Of a DNA stretch of 19,388 nt, positions 1 to 7,462 are shown piece by piece. The position numbers and the translations under genes were made by a program. The notes beneath the pieces were generated by a model. It was not told where the DNA came from. It saw nothing but the letters and a program-made list of their open reading frames with translations, and did not search any database. The DNA comes from DATEUP01 sp041485285 (lineage in GTDB: Archaea > Thermoplasmatota > DTKX01 > DATEUP01), in the NCBI GenBank assembly GCA_041485285.1, contig JBGPJF010000043.1, forward strand, positions 1 to 19,388, read 5' to 3'. Numbering within the stretch: position 1 is the first letter of the stretch; each line of letters begins with the position of its first letter.

Positions 1-1586
1 ATGTGATGGCGGGCGAAACGGTGCTGCGCCGGGGGACTCCGATCACCCCGCGCGAGGTCGGCGTGCTCGCGGCAATCGGGAGGAAAAACGTGCCCATCCA
101 CCCCCGGCCGCGCGTGGCTGTGCTCTCGTCGGGCAACGAACTTGCCTCGCTTGGCGAGCGCCTCAAACCCGGGAAGATCTTCGACATCAACGCGCACGCG
201 GTTGCCGCGGCCGTCCGCGAAGCGGGGGGGACGCCCGTGCTCCGCGGGATTGTCCCCGACGAGGCCGACGCGCTCACCGCCGCGCTGCGCGACGCCAGCC
301 GGGATAGCGAACTCACCGTCATCTCGGGAGGGACCTCCGCGGGCGCCGGCGACCTGCTGTACCGCGTGCTCGGGAGCGTCGGCCCGCCGGGCGTCGTCGT
401 CCACGGAGTCGCCGTGAAGCCCGGCAAGCCGACGGTGCTTGCCGTCGCGCACGGCAAGCCGATCCTCGGGCTCCCCGGCTACCCGACTTCCGCGCTCATG
501 ATTTTCCGCCTTTTCGGTGCGCCGCTGATTCGCCTGATGGCCGGACTCCCCGCAACGCCGCCGCGCTCGGGCCGCGTGACGGCAACGCTCTCGGAGACCG
601 TCCACGCCGGCGGCGGCCGCCGCGAGTTCCAGCCGGTCGGCCTCGTGCCGTCAGCCCGCGGCGCTTTCACGGCGTTCGCGCTGCCGGCCGAATCGGGGGC
701 GATCACGACGCTCGCCGAAGCGGACGGGTTCTTCGAAATCGCCGAAGGCACCAAGGCCGTGCGCGCCGGTGAAAAGGTGGAGGTCGAGCTCTTTGGCCAA
801 TCGCTTCGCCCCGCCGACCTGGTCGTGGCCGGCAGCCACTGCCTCGGCATCGACTTCATCGTTGACCTGGCGGCGGCGCACTTCCCGGGCTTGCGCGCCA
901 AGGTGCTCGCGATCGGCTCGACCGGCGGGCTCTCCGCGGTGGGGCGCGGCGAGGCGGAAATTGCCGGCGTCCACCTCGTCAACCCGAAGAGCGGCGCCTA
1001 CAATGTCTGGGCCCTCGAAGCGCGCAACCTAGAGGGGCGGGTCCTGCTCGTCCGCGGCTACCGGCGCACCCAGGTGCTCGTGCAGCGCCCGGGCGCCGCA
1101 CGGCGCGTCGGCGGACTGGTGGACTTGCTCGACGGAAAGGTCTCTTTCATCAACCGCAACCCGGGGTCGGGCACCCGTGCGCTCGTGGAACTGCGCTTGG
1201 AGGAGGCGGCTCAAGAGCGCGGGATGACGCTCGAGGAGGCGACCGCCAAGATTCGCGGATGGGATATCGAAGCCAAGTCCCACTCGGCGGTGGCCGCCGC
1301 CGTCGCTTCCGGCCGGGCCGACACCGGCGTATGCGTCGAGACGACCGCGGCGCGCGCCGGGCTGCCGCGGATTCCCGTCGCCGCAGAGTCTTTCGATTTC
1401 GCGGTGCGCGCGGACGCGGCGCAAAGTGCGCCGGTGAAAGCGTTCCTCGACGCGCTGCGCTCCCCGGAGTTTGCCCGCGACCTCTCGAAGCGCGTGCCCG
1501 GACTTACGGCGCTGCCCGATACGGGGCAGGTCATTTGGGGGGCGCCGGCGAAACGGCCCGCGGCTCCTCGCGCAAAAAAGCCCTAG
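1..1586 (+). CDS. moeA: Molybdopterin molybdenumtransferase MoeA fused to a PBP-like domain (5' partial)
   Basis: MoeA inserts molybdenum or tungsten into adenylylated molybdopterin in the cytoplasm, the last step of cofactor synthesis. The window opens inside the gene: the reading frame is open to base 1 and starts in the late domain I/II segment (MAGETVLRRGTPITP), so the first ~150 or so residues of a normal MoeA are missing upstream. Counting from base 3, residues ~36-170 are the MoCF domain, with SGGTSAGAGD near 109 and GLPGYPTSAL near 155. Residues ~185-262 fit MoeA domain IV. Residues ~265-515 look like a substrate-binding-protein fold (PBP_like, PF12727 type), with GSHCLGID at its start and NRNPGSGTRALVE further on. 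The domain has no signal peptide, so it is probably a cytoplasmic oxyanion or ligand sensor fused to the enzyme. Such fusions are known in archaea. The tail is basic and Pro/Ala-rich. It ends at TAG 1584-1586. Confidence 0.9.
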   Translation, partial: VMAGETVLRRGTPITPREVGVLAAIGRKNVPIHPRPRVAVLSSGNELASLGERLKPGKIFDINAHAVAAAVREAGGTPVLRGIVPDEADALTAALRDASRDSELTVISGGTSAGAGDLLYRVLGSVGPPGVVVHGVAVKPGKPTVLAVAHGKPILGLPGYPTSALMIFRLFGAPLIRLMAGLPATPPRSGRVTATLSETVHAGGGRREFQPVGLVPSARGAFTAFALPAESGAITTLAEADGFFEIAEGTKAVRAGEKVEVELFGQSLRPADLVVAGSHCLGIDFIVDLAAAHFPGLRAKVLAIGSTGGLSAVGRGEAEIAGVHLVNPKSGAYNVWALEARNLEGRVLLVRGYRRTQVLVQRPGAARRVGGLVDLLDGKVSFINRNPGSGTRALVELRLEEAAQERGMTLEEATAKIRGWDIEAKSHSAVAAAVASGRADTGVCVETTAARAGLPRIPVAAESFDFAVRADAAQSAPVKAFLDALRSPEFARDLSKRVPGLTALPDTGQVIWGAPAKRPAAPRAKKP

Positions 1587-1677
1587 ATTGTGCCAGGCTA
1601 ATTCTCTCAGGAATGGGGCGCCGCGAAGGGTGAATTCCGTCGATTCCCTCACGGTTTGTTCAACATTCCCGCTGGTT

Positions 1678-1685
1678 CTAAATAC
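1678..1685 (+). promoter_or_regulatory. TATA box of the HTH-CBS gene
   Basis: CTAAATAC lies in an AT-richer patch and predicts a transcript start near 1708. That leaves about 15 bases before the ATG at 1723, with no clear Shine-Dalgarno sequence. The rest of the gap 1587-1722 shows no other recognisable element and no obvious T-run terminator for the upstream gene. Confidence 0.5.
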
Positions 1686-1722
1686 GCCGAGGCCTTGATC
1701 GCGACCTGCAATTCCCATCGTA

Positions 1723-2313
1723 ATGGTGCTTTCCGTGTCGCTGCCGTCGCTCGAAGAGGTCAAGAAAACGCGCAGGCAGCTCGGGCTCACGCAGGCGCAA
1801 GTCGCCAAGCTCGCGGGGGTCAGCCAATCGCTCATCGCGAAGATCGAGAACGGGCGCACCGAGCCTTCCTACCTTCATGTCAAGCGGATCTTCGAAGCCC
1901 TCGACCGCGAGGCGAGGAAGGTGCGGCCGGAGCTCACCGCCGGCGACGTGTGCAGCAAGCGGCTGGTCACCGCCACGAAGAACGAGAAGATCTCCGAGGC
2001 CGTCGGGCTCATGCGCCGCCACCAAATCTCCCAGCTGCCGATCTTCGACGGCGAGGTCCAAGTCGGCTCGCTCACCGAGCGCACGATTAGCCACGAACTT
2101 GCCGTGGAGCGGACTCCCGACTCGCTCTCGCGCCTGCGCGTGGCCGACATCCTCGGCGAACCGTTCCCCCAACTTGACGAGCGCACCCCGCTCCACGCAG
2201 CGGCCGCGCTCCTCCAGAGCGAATCGGCCGTCCTGGTGACGAAGAACGGCCGGCCGCTGGGGATCATCACGAAGGCCGACCTGCTGAAGGCCGTGTCGAA
2301 GCCCAATCTTTGA
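1723..2313 (+). CDS. HTH (XRE-type) and tandem CBS domain regulator
   Basis: This 196-residue protein is a predicted cytoplasmic DNA-binding regulator. Residues ~8-60 form a Cro/CI-type helix-turn-helix with the typical run LGLTQAQVAKLAGVSQSLIA followed by KIENGRTEPSY. Two CBS motifs follow, at ~70-122 (ending in the QLPIFDGEVQVGSLTE segment) and ~135-192 (AVLVTKNGRPLGIITKADLL). CBS pairs usually bind adenylates or S-adenosyl compounds, so the protein probably couples an energy or metabolite signal to transcription. This HTH-CBS architecture is common and conserved in Euryarchaeota, and its targets are mostly unknown. It has its own TATA box and is separated from the moeA end by 136 bases, so it is likely a single transcription unit. 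No truncation or key-residue loss is visible. Confidence 0.88.
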   Translation: MVLSVSLPSLEEVKKTRRQLGLTQAQVAKLAGVSQSLIAKIENGRTEPSYLHVKRIFEALDREARKVRPELTAGDVCSKRLVTATKNEKISEAVGLMRRHQISQLPIFDGEVQVGSLTERTISHELAVERTPDSLSRLRVADILGEPFPQLDERTPLHAAAALLQSESAVLVTKNGRPLGIITKADLLKAVSKPNL

Positions 2314-2392
2314 GCGCGCCGCGGCGCGCTGTCGTGCCCGCCGGTAGGCAAACATTCTTGACCGCCCCCGAGGATTCAGGGCGAGGTTGCCC

Positions 2393-2599
2393 ATGCCCGT
2401 TGTCAAGGTGATTGAGCTGGTCGGAGAATCCGAAAAGAGCTTCGAGGAAGCGGTGAAGAACGCACTCGACGATGCCAAGAAGAGCGTCCGCGACATCCGC
2501 GGGATCGATGTCAAATCGTTCAACGCCGTCGTGAAGAGCGACAAGATCACGGCGTACCGCGCGAACGTGAAGGTCGCATTCCTGGTCCACCGCAAGTAG
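2393..2599 (+). CDS. Dodecin family protein, first of a tandem pair
   Basis: This 68-residue protein has the dodecin signature: a first beta strand VVKVIELVGES, a single amphipathic helix (~14-33), then strands ending in RANVKVAFLV. Dodecins assemble as hollow dodecamers that store flavin. The Trp that stacks on the flavin in classical dodecins (in the segment DWFEV) is replaced here by Gly (RGIDV), as in short forms such as the mycobacterial SecE2/calcium dodecin. The ligand may therefore not be flavin. The ATG at 2393 was chosen over an in-frame TTG at 2387 because it gives the usual family N-terminus and because GAGGT lies a few bases before it. It is followed after 11 bases by a paralogue, and the two are probably co-transcribed. 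The gap 2314-2392 holds no strong TATA box. Confidence 0.88.
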   Translation: MPVVKVIELVGESEKSFEEAVKNALDDAKKSVRDIRGIDVKSFNAVVKSDKITAYRANVKVAFLVHRK

Positions 2600-2610
2600 G
2601 GGGCGCGCCA

Positions 2611-2838
2611 ATGGCCACCGTTGACGTCATCGAATTGGTCGGGGAGTCGAAGACTTCGTTTGAGGACGCCGTCAAAAGCGCCGTCGACGAGGCGAGGAAG
2701 ACCGTCCGCAACATCACGGGCGTCCACGTCGAGGGGTTCTCGGCCGTGGTCAAGAACGACCAAATCGTCGCGTTCCGCGCGAACGTGACGCTCGCATTCG
2801 TGTTCGACCACGCGCTTTCGAAGAAGAAGAAGAAGTGA
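2611..2838 (+). CDS. Dodecin family protein, second of a tandem pair, with poly-Lys tail
   Basis: This 75-residue paralogue of the preceding gene matches it at about 39 of 68 positions by eye, without gaps. It keeps the VIELVGES opening, the helix and RANVTLAFVF, and it also has Gly (TGVHV) where flavin dodecins carry Trp. It differs by a C-terminal extension, DHALSKKKKK, that ends in five lysines. This could interact with nucleic acid or acidic surfaces, but that is inference. The start ATG follows AGGGGG by 7 bases, and the 11-base gap to the upstream dodecin indicates one operon. The pair may form mixed dodecamers. Transcription converges with the DUF72 gene, whose stop codon is 11 bases away. 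Confidence 0.87.
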   Translation: MATVDVIELVGESKTSFEDAVKSAVDEARKTVRNITGVHVEGFSAVVKNDQIVAFRANVTLAFVFDHALSKKKKK

Positions 2839-2849
2839 CCGGGCGCAGC

Positions 2850-4025
2850 TCAAGGCGAGCGCGCCCAATACTCCTCGAACTTCCACGCCGCGCGCTCGGC
2901 GGCCAAGTCGTCCACGAATTCCTTGGCCACTTCGGGGGGGAGCGCGAGCAGCAGGCGCACGATGTGCTTGCACACGCGCTTCTCGCCGATGCCGCGCAGG
3001 TAGTCCTGGCAATTGTGGCGGACCACCTGTTCGGCCAGGTCGAGCACCACGCGCGTCCCGTGGACATCGGCGCGCACGAAGTTGGCGTCGACCTTCGAGA
3101 GCGCGAGGTCCTTCCCCGTGATCTCCTTGGCGCGGTCGATGCGCCCCTGGTCGGTGACTTTGGTGAGCAGGACCTCCACTTCGCGCGCCACCGCGCCTTC
3201 CTTCGGAACGAAGGCGTCGAGGCTCTCGCGCGTCGAGCCCCCTTCGCCCCCCGTTTGGAGCTTTTTCAGCTTCGCGCGCTGCGCGGGCGTGAGTTCCCCG
3301 AGCATCTCCATGAGTTCGAGCGCGTTCTTCGGGCCGTACCCGTGGTAGTGGTTGTTGAAGTACCCGTAGACGAAGGGCACCTCGCCAAGCGCCTTCTCGA
3401 GGCGCGCGACCCACGGCTCCAGTTCCTTGCGGTCGTACTCGTAGTTGTACCACGGCTTCTTTCCGTGCCCGTGAAAGCGGACATAGAGGAAATCGGCCGT
3501 GATGTGGACCTCGGGCGGTAACAACGGCTCGTCGACGGTAACGAGGCAGACGTTGGCGTCGCGCAACACCGCCACAGCGGCCGGCGCTAACCAAGTACCT
3601 TCGCGAGGCTCGACTGCAAAGCGGTATCCCTTGGGCAGCGACGCAACGAAGTCCTTGACCTCGGCGCGGACAAAGGGAAGCGAAGGCGGGAGCTGGAGCA
3701 GGAGCGGTCCGAGCTTCCCCGCATCTTTGAGCGGCTGCATCCTCGCGAGGAATTCGTGGAGCTCGGCCCCCGCGCCTACCAGTTTCCGGCGGTGCGTGAC
3801 GGTCTCGGGCACCTTGGCCGCCAGCTCGAATTTCGCGGGCGTGTAGCGGACCCACCCCTGCACCGTCCCGGCGTCGGGGACACGGTAGAAGGACGCGTTG
3901 ACCTCCGCGGTCGCAAAGACGCGCGTGTACTCCTGGAGCATGGACCGCACCGAGGCGGTGTAGAAGATCCCCTTCCAGTCATCGTAGGACCAGCCGCTGC
4001 AGCCGATCCGGAACTGGCCCTTCAT
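2850..4025 (-). CDS. DUF72 domain protein with C-terminal SWIM-like zinc motif
   Basis: Residues 5-~245 are a DUF72 (YecE-like, TIM-barrel-like) domain. It opens with FRIGCSGWSYDDWKG and carries the diagnostic YFNNHYHGYGPKNALEL near residue 225. The biochemical role of DUF72 is not established. The protein is 391 residues, roughly 130-150 longer than a plain DUF72 protein. The extension contains a spaced ligand set, H337-x-C339-x12-C352-K-H354, within a segment ending CKHIVRLLL. This looks like a SWIM zinc finger (C-x-C-xn-C-x-H) with the first Cys replaced by His. SWIM motifs are associated with nucleic-acid or protein binding. The reading frame stays open about 75 codons upstream, but ATG 4025 is chosen because the DUF72 fold starts right there and GGAGGA precedes it. 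It is transcribed alone, convergent with the dodecins. Confidence 0.88.
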   Translation of the reverse strand: MKGQFRIGCSGWSYDDWKGIFYTASVRSMLQEYTRVFATAEVNASFYRVPDAGTVQGWVRYTPAKFELAAKVPETVTHRRKLVGAGAELHEFLARMQPLKDAGKLGPLLLQLPPSLPFVRAEVKDFVASLPKGYRFAVEPREGTWLAPAAVAVLRDANVCLVTVDEPLLPPEVHITADFLYVRFHGHGKKPWYNYEYDRKELEPWVARLEKALGEVPFVYGYFNNHYHGYGPKNALELMEMLGELTPAQRAKLKKLQTGGEGGSTRESLDAFVPKEGAVAREVEVLLTKVTDQGRIDRAKEITGKDLALSKVDANFVRADVHGTRVVLDLAEQVVRHNCQDYLRGIGEKRVCKHIVRLLLALPPEVAKEFVDDLAAERAAWKFEEYWARSP

Positions 4026-4029
4026 GGAC

Positions 4030-4042
4030 GGAGGGTTCCTCC
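4030..4042 (-). promoter_or_regulatory. Shine-Dalgarno site inside a short inverted repeat before the DUF72 gene
   Basis: On the minus strand, GGAGG-AAC-CCTCC lies 4 bases before the start codon. The left arm is a perfect Shine-Dalgarno sequence, and it can pair with the right arm in a 5-bp all-GC-rich stem. The ribosome site could thus be masked in the mRNA. The rest of the gap 4026-4149 shows only a weak CATAGCC box near 4066 as a possible promoter. Confidence 0.35.
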
Positions 4043-4149
4043 GGGGGTCGCCACACCGCGCAAGGCTATGGCTCCACCGCCTGCGGGTGTGATTGGAACC
4101 ACGGGCGAGAGGCGATAGGACACCCGCGCTCGACCGTCTCGGTGCAAAG

Positions 4150-7100
4150 TTACTCTTCCTTGCGCCGCTGCTGGCGGATCCGGCCCACGACATACGCCCC
4201 GAGGATGATGCCCGCCGCAAAGGCCGCGGCCGCCCCCAGCGGCACGGCAAGCCAACGGATGTCGATCCCCGCGTTGGTGGGGGGCGGCGGGCTCACCGAC
4301 ACGATGATCGTTGCGACCGTAATGCCGCCCGACCCGTCGCTTGCCGTCACGCGGATGACATGGCTGCCCTGCGCCTGCGTGCTCCAGGCGAGCTCGGGGC
4401 CGTGGGCAAGCTGCACGCCGTCGACATCCCACACGAGGTCGACGGCCTTGCCCGACGCGTCGGTCGCGACGGCCTTCCAGATTCCGATGGCCCCCGGCAG
4501 CAGGGAGTCGCGGCCCGCGATCGTCACGACCGGCGCGATATTTTCGGCGCGGATGGTCAAGGTGAAGTGGGAGGCCGCCCCGTTCTTGTCGGTCGCCGTG
4601 ATTTCCACGCGGTGGTTCCCGGCGCTCGCCCTGAAGGTGAACTGCGGCGCGACGCTCACGCGGTCGCCGTCGAGCGTCCAATTGAATTTGATGAAGTCGA
4701 CCGGCGTCGTCTCCCAGCCGCCCACGACGGCGCGGACCGTGATGGTCGCGCCCTCGCTGTACGGGCCGGTCGGCGTGGCGATAATCCCCGATAGCGGCTC
4801 GCGGTTCGTGACGACAATCGTTGTGTTGAACGCCACCGAGTCGAATTCGTCATCGAACACAACGACCTCGACGCAGAATTCTCCGCCCTCGGCGGCATCT
4901 ACGCGGTAGAACATTCCGTCCACCTGCCCGGGGATGCACATGTTCCACGCAACGGTGAGGGGGTCGTACGAGAACCCGCTGTACTGGCGGACTTCGAACG
5001 TGATCTCGTCGCCTTCCTTCGCGGTGTCGGGCCCGAGGATCCCGACATCGGGCTTCGTTCCCTTCACCTCGACCAAGACGCTCGCCAGGGTCGTGCCCCC
5101 GTCGAGGTCGGTTACCAGCAGTTCGATTCGGGAGCGGCCGACATGGAGCGCCAGGAATTTCGTGTTGTCGGCTTTGCTCGCGCCGTCGGGCGTGGTCCAA
5201 TTGTAGAAGAACGCGTCGGTAATGCCCGGGTCGACCACTTCGGCCGTGTAGATGCCCGTGTCCCCTTCATAGAGGATGAGGGGCCCTCGGATCGCGACGG
5301 ACGGGGGGACGTTGTCGATGAGGACATTGAGCGTGCAGTTGGAAACGCCGCCGTCATCGTCCTCGATCACGACGTCGATCGTGACATTTCCTCCGCGCGT
5401 GGGTTCGTAGGATGCCGTCACCCCGCTGGGGTACAACCCGCGCGGGCCCGACCACAGGGCATTCCACTGGTCGAACCGGCCGGGGTCGCTCGCGTTGATC
5501 GCAAAGGTCGCGGGGGAACCCTCCACCACCGGGCCCACCGCGTAAATCTCGCACACCGGCGGCGCGTTGATGACGGTGATTACGATGTACGACGTGTTGT
5601 AAAGGGTCCCGTCGAAGATGGTGACGGTTAGCGTAATCCCGCCCTCGTCGTCGAAATTCAGGGTCACCTGCTCGGCGCCGCTCCTCCTTTGGCCATCCTG
5701 GAACCCCTCCCAATACCAAGTCAGCCGGTCGAAGTCCGGGTCGGTTCGCTGCACGCGTACGAGGATTTCCGACCCCTCCGTGAGGTTACCAAACACGGTG
5801 AGGTAGGCGGAGGGGGGCCGATTGCGCGGCCGCCCGAGGAAGCCGTAGGCGGAGCCGCCGGCGGCGTAAGTGCCGTTGTCGCCGGGCGATGACGCGATGA
5901 AGTCGGCCCACCCGTCGCCGTTGATGTCGCCCATCACCACGATGTTGCCAAGGAAACACAGGTCGCCGCGGCCCTCGATCCCCTCGTGCAGGCCGTCGAG
6001 CAGCACGGGCTGGCGGTCGGTGTCGTTGCCATAGACGATGTACACGCGCCCCGCGTTTCCGTGCCCGCCCACTTTGGCCGAGGGAGCGCCGACGACAAGG
6101 TCGGGGAAGCCGTCGTGGTCGATGTCGCCGCCGGCGGCCACGGAGAGCCCCATCTGGTCGTTGGCTTCGATCGTGTAGAGGAGCCCCACGGCGTCCCACA
6201 TCTGGTAAACTTGGCAGCAGAGGCTCTGGTTGATCCGGAAGAGGACGAGGCTCCCCCCCGACGAGGTGTTATTGGAATAGGCGGGGGCGCCCACGAAGAG
6301 GATCCGGCCCCCCTCCTTGGTGAAATTCGGGGCAAACGCGAGCGACGACCCGAGGGACGGCGTGAGGACATTGCCCCAGAACGTCATCGTCGCGCGCGTC
6401 GTGTTGAGCGTGCGCCCGTCGAGGATGAAGGGCCCGAGGAAGCCGAAGGCCGCGCCGACCGAGGTGTTCGAGAGGTCGCGGTAACGGGTCGTCGAGGTCA
6501 CAAGGTCGAAGCGGCCGTCCCCGTTGAGGTCGGTGGAATTGAGCAGGACGCGCCCGAATTCGCCGCCGGGGACCGTGCCCACGACGCGCGTCGCGGCGCC
6601 TGCGCGGTAGAGGACGGTCGGGAGCGACGGGCCGCCGCGGAACAGCAGCACCTCGCCGACGCGCGCCCCCCCCTCAGAGGCGTTCGGCGCCGACACCCAG
6701 AAGTCGCCGTAGCCGTCGCCGTCGAGGTCGCCGGCGGCGGCCGACGCGAACCCGAGGTTGTCGCCGGCCTCCGCGCCGAACACGGTGATGTTGGCGTCGT
6801 AATAGCCGATCTCGCCGAGGAAAGATGCGTTTCGCCCGAAGAAGATCCACAGCGCGCCGCCGCTCAGAACCCCGCCTTCCCCGACGGAGGTGGGCGCGCC
6901 GATGGCGAGGTCCCCAAACCCGTCGCCGTTGATGTCGCCGAGGAAGCTTACCGACGCGCCGAAGCCGCCGTTTGGCCCGACGAAGGTGATCGCGGGGTCG
7001 GCCATCTGCAGTCCGCCGCTCGTCCCCGGCTTCCCGTAGTACAGCCAACACGAATCGTTCGCGACCGAGCAAACGACGACGTCGCTGCGGCTGTCGCCGT

Positions 7101-7311
7101 TGTAGAATCCGGTGGCCATCGAGCTTGGCAGGAGGTCGGCGCCGCCTCCGTGGGACACGAAGTCCGCGTCGGTGACCGGCGTGTGCCACTGCAGGCTGAC
7201 TGCCTGCGCCGACGAGGTGAAGGCAAGCGCGAGGGCGAACAGCCCGGCCGCGGCAAGGAGGAAGCGCGCGCTACCCCCTCGGGTAACAGAGTGTGACTGC
7301 GGCTTCTCCAC
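4150..7311 (-). CDS. Secreted FG-GAP (integrin-like) propeller protein with six PKD/Ig-like domains and a C-terminal membrane anchor
   Basis: With the chosen start this is 1053 residues. Residues 1-37 are a signal peptide (hydrophobic core FLLAAAGLFALALAF, likely cut after SSAQA). Residues ~40-490 hold about seven FG-GAP repeats with integrin-alpha-type calcium loops, such as DINGDGFGDLAIGAP, DLDGDGYGDF, DLNGDGRFDL, DIDHDGFPDLVVGAP and DINGDGWADF. Residues ~494-1005 are about six PKD/Ig-like units of ~85 residues, joined by Pro-containing linkers (INAPPV, IDNVPPS, TNREP, ENIAPVV). Residues ~1018-1043 form a transmembrane helix, followed by a basic tail RIRQQRRKEE. The mature protein should stand on the outer face, probably for adhesion or envelope structure. 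The frame is open to 7434, but the TATA box at 7345-7354 predicts a start near 7322. GTG 7311 (or GTG 7317) is therefore the likely start. Many N-x-S/T sequons are present. Confidence 0.88.
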   Translation of the reverse strand: MEKPQSHSVTRGGSARFLLAAAGLFALALAFTSSAQAVSLQWHTPVTDADFVSHGGGADLLPSSMATGFYNGDSRSDVVVCSVANDSCWLYYGKPGTSGGLQMADPAITFVGPNGGFGASVSFLGDINGDGFGDLAIGAPTSVGEGGVLSGGALWIFFGRNASFLGEIGYYDANITVFGAEAGDNLGFASAAAGDLDGDGYGDFWVSAPNASEGGARVGEVLLFRGGPSLPTVLYRAGAATRVVGTVPGGEFGRVLLNSTDLNGDGRFDLVTSTTRYRDLSNTSVGAAFGFLGPFILDGRTLNTTRATMTFWGNVLTPSLGSSLAFAPNFTKEGGRILFVGAPAYSNNTSSGGSLVLFRINQSLCCQVYQMWDAVGLLYTIEANDQMGLSVAAGGDIDHDGFPDLVVGAPSAKVGGHGNAGRVYIVYGNDTDRQPVLLDGLHEGIEGRGDLCFLGNIVVMGDINGDGWADFIASSPGDNGTYAAGGSAYGFLGRPRNRPPSAYLTVFGNLTEGSEILVRVQRTDPDFDRLTWYWEGFQDGQRRSGAEQVTLNFDDEGGITLTVTIFDGTLYNTSYIVITVINAPPVCEIYAVGPVVEGSPATFAINASDPGRFDQWNALWSGPRGLYPSGVTASYEPTRGGNVTIDVVIEDDDGGVSNCTLNVLIDNVPPSVAIRGPLILYEGDTGIYTAEVVDPGITDAFFYNWTTPDGASKADNTKFLALHVGRSRIELLVTDLDGGTTLASVLVEVKGTKPDVGILGPDTAKEGDEITFEVRQYSGFSYDPLTVAWNMCIPGQVDGMFYRVDAAEGGEFCVEVVVFDDEFDSVAFNTTIVVTNREPLSGIIATPTGPYSEGATITVRAVVGGWETTPVDFIKFNWTLDGDRVSVAPQFTFRASAGNHRVEITATDKNGAASHFTLTIRAENIAPVVTIAGRDSLLPGAIGIWKAVATDASGKAVDLVWDVDGVQLAHGPELAWSTQAQGSHVIRVTASDGSGGITVATIIVSVSPPPPTNAGIDIRWLAVPLGAAAAFAAGIILGAYVVGRIRQQRRKEE

Positions 7312-7344
7312 ACGCACCGAAGGAAGTTCGAGCCTTGTGAGGGC

Positions 7345-7354
7345 GATATAGTTT
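7345..7354 (-). promoter_or_regulatory. TATA box of the FG-GAP/PKD gene
   Basis: On the minus strand, AAACTATATC predicts transcription from about 7322, only 5-11 bases before the GTG codons at 7317 and 7311. This near-leaderless spacing decides against the longer open frame starting at 7434. Bases 7355-7462 between this box and the Orc1/Cdc6 stop show nothing recognisable. Confidence 0.5.
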
Positions 7355-7462
7355 CCCGTACGGTAGGTGAAGAGAGCAACCGCCGGGGCCCGCACGCCTG
7401 GCATCGGGGCAAAGAGGCCCCTGCCTCTCGTCAAGTTTGTGGAACGGCCGCCCCGGGGGGGC

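Noticed and set aside
1587..1722. Search for a tRNA or other structured RNA in the moeA downstream gap
   Set aside because: No acceptor/TPsiC-type boxes or long pairing arms were seen by eye. Only a promoter can be supported.
2821..2835. AAG repeat at the end of the second dodecin, considered as a simple repeat or a terminator
   Set aside because: It is in frame and encodes a Lys tail. There is no T-run on the coding strand, so it is not an archaeal terminator.
1678..3855. A 725-codon minus-strand frame across the HTH-CBS, dodecin and DUF72 genes
   Set aside because: It covers several recognised genes in wrong frames, has no recognisable domain and is Arg/Gly/Ala-rich throughout.
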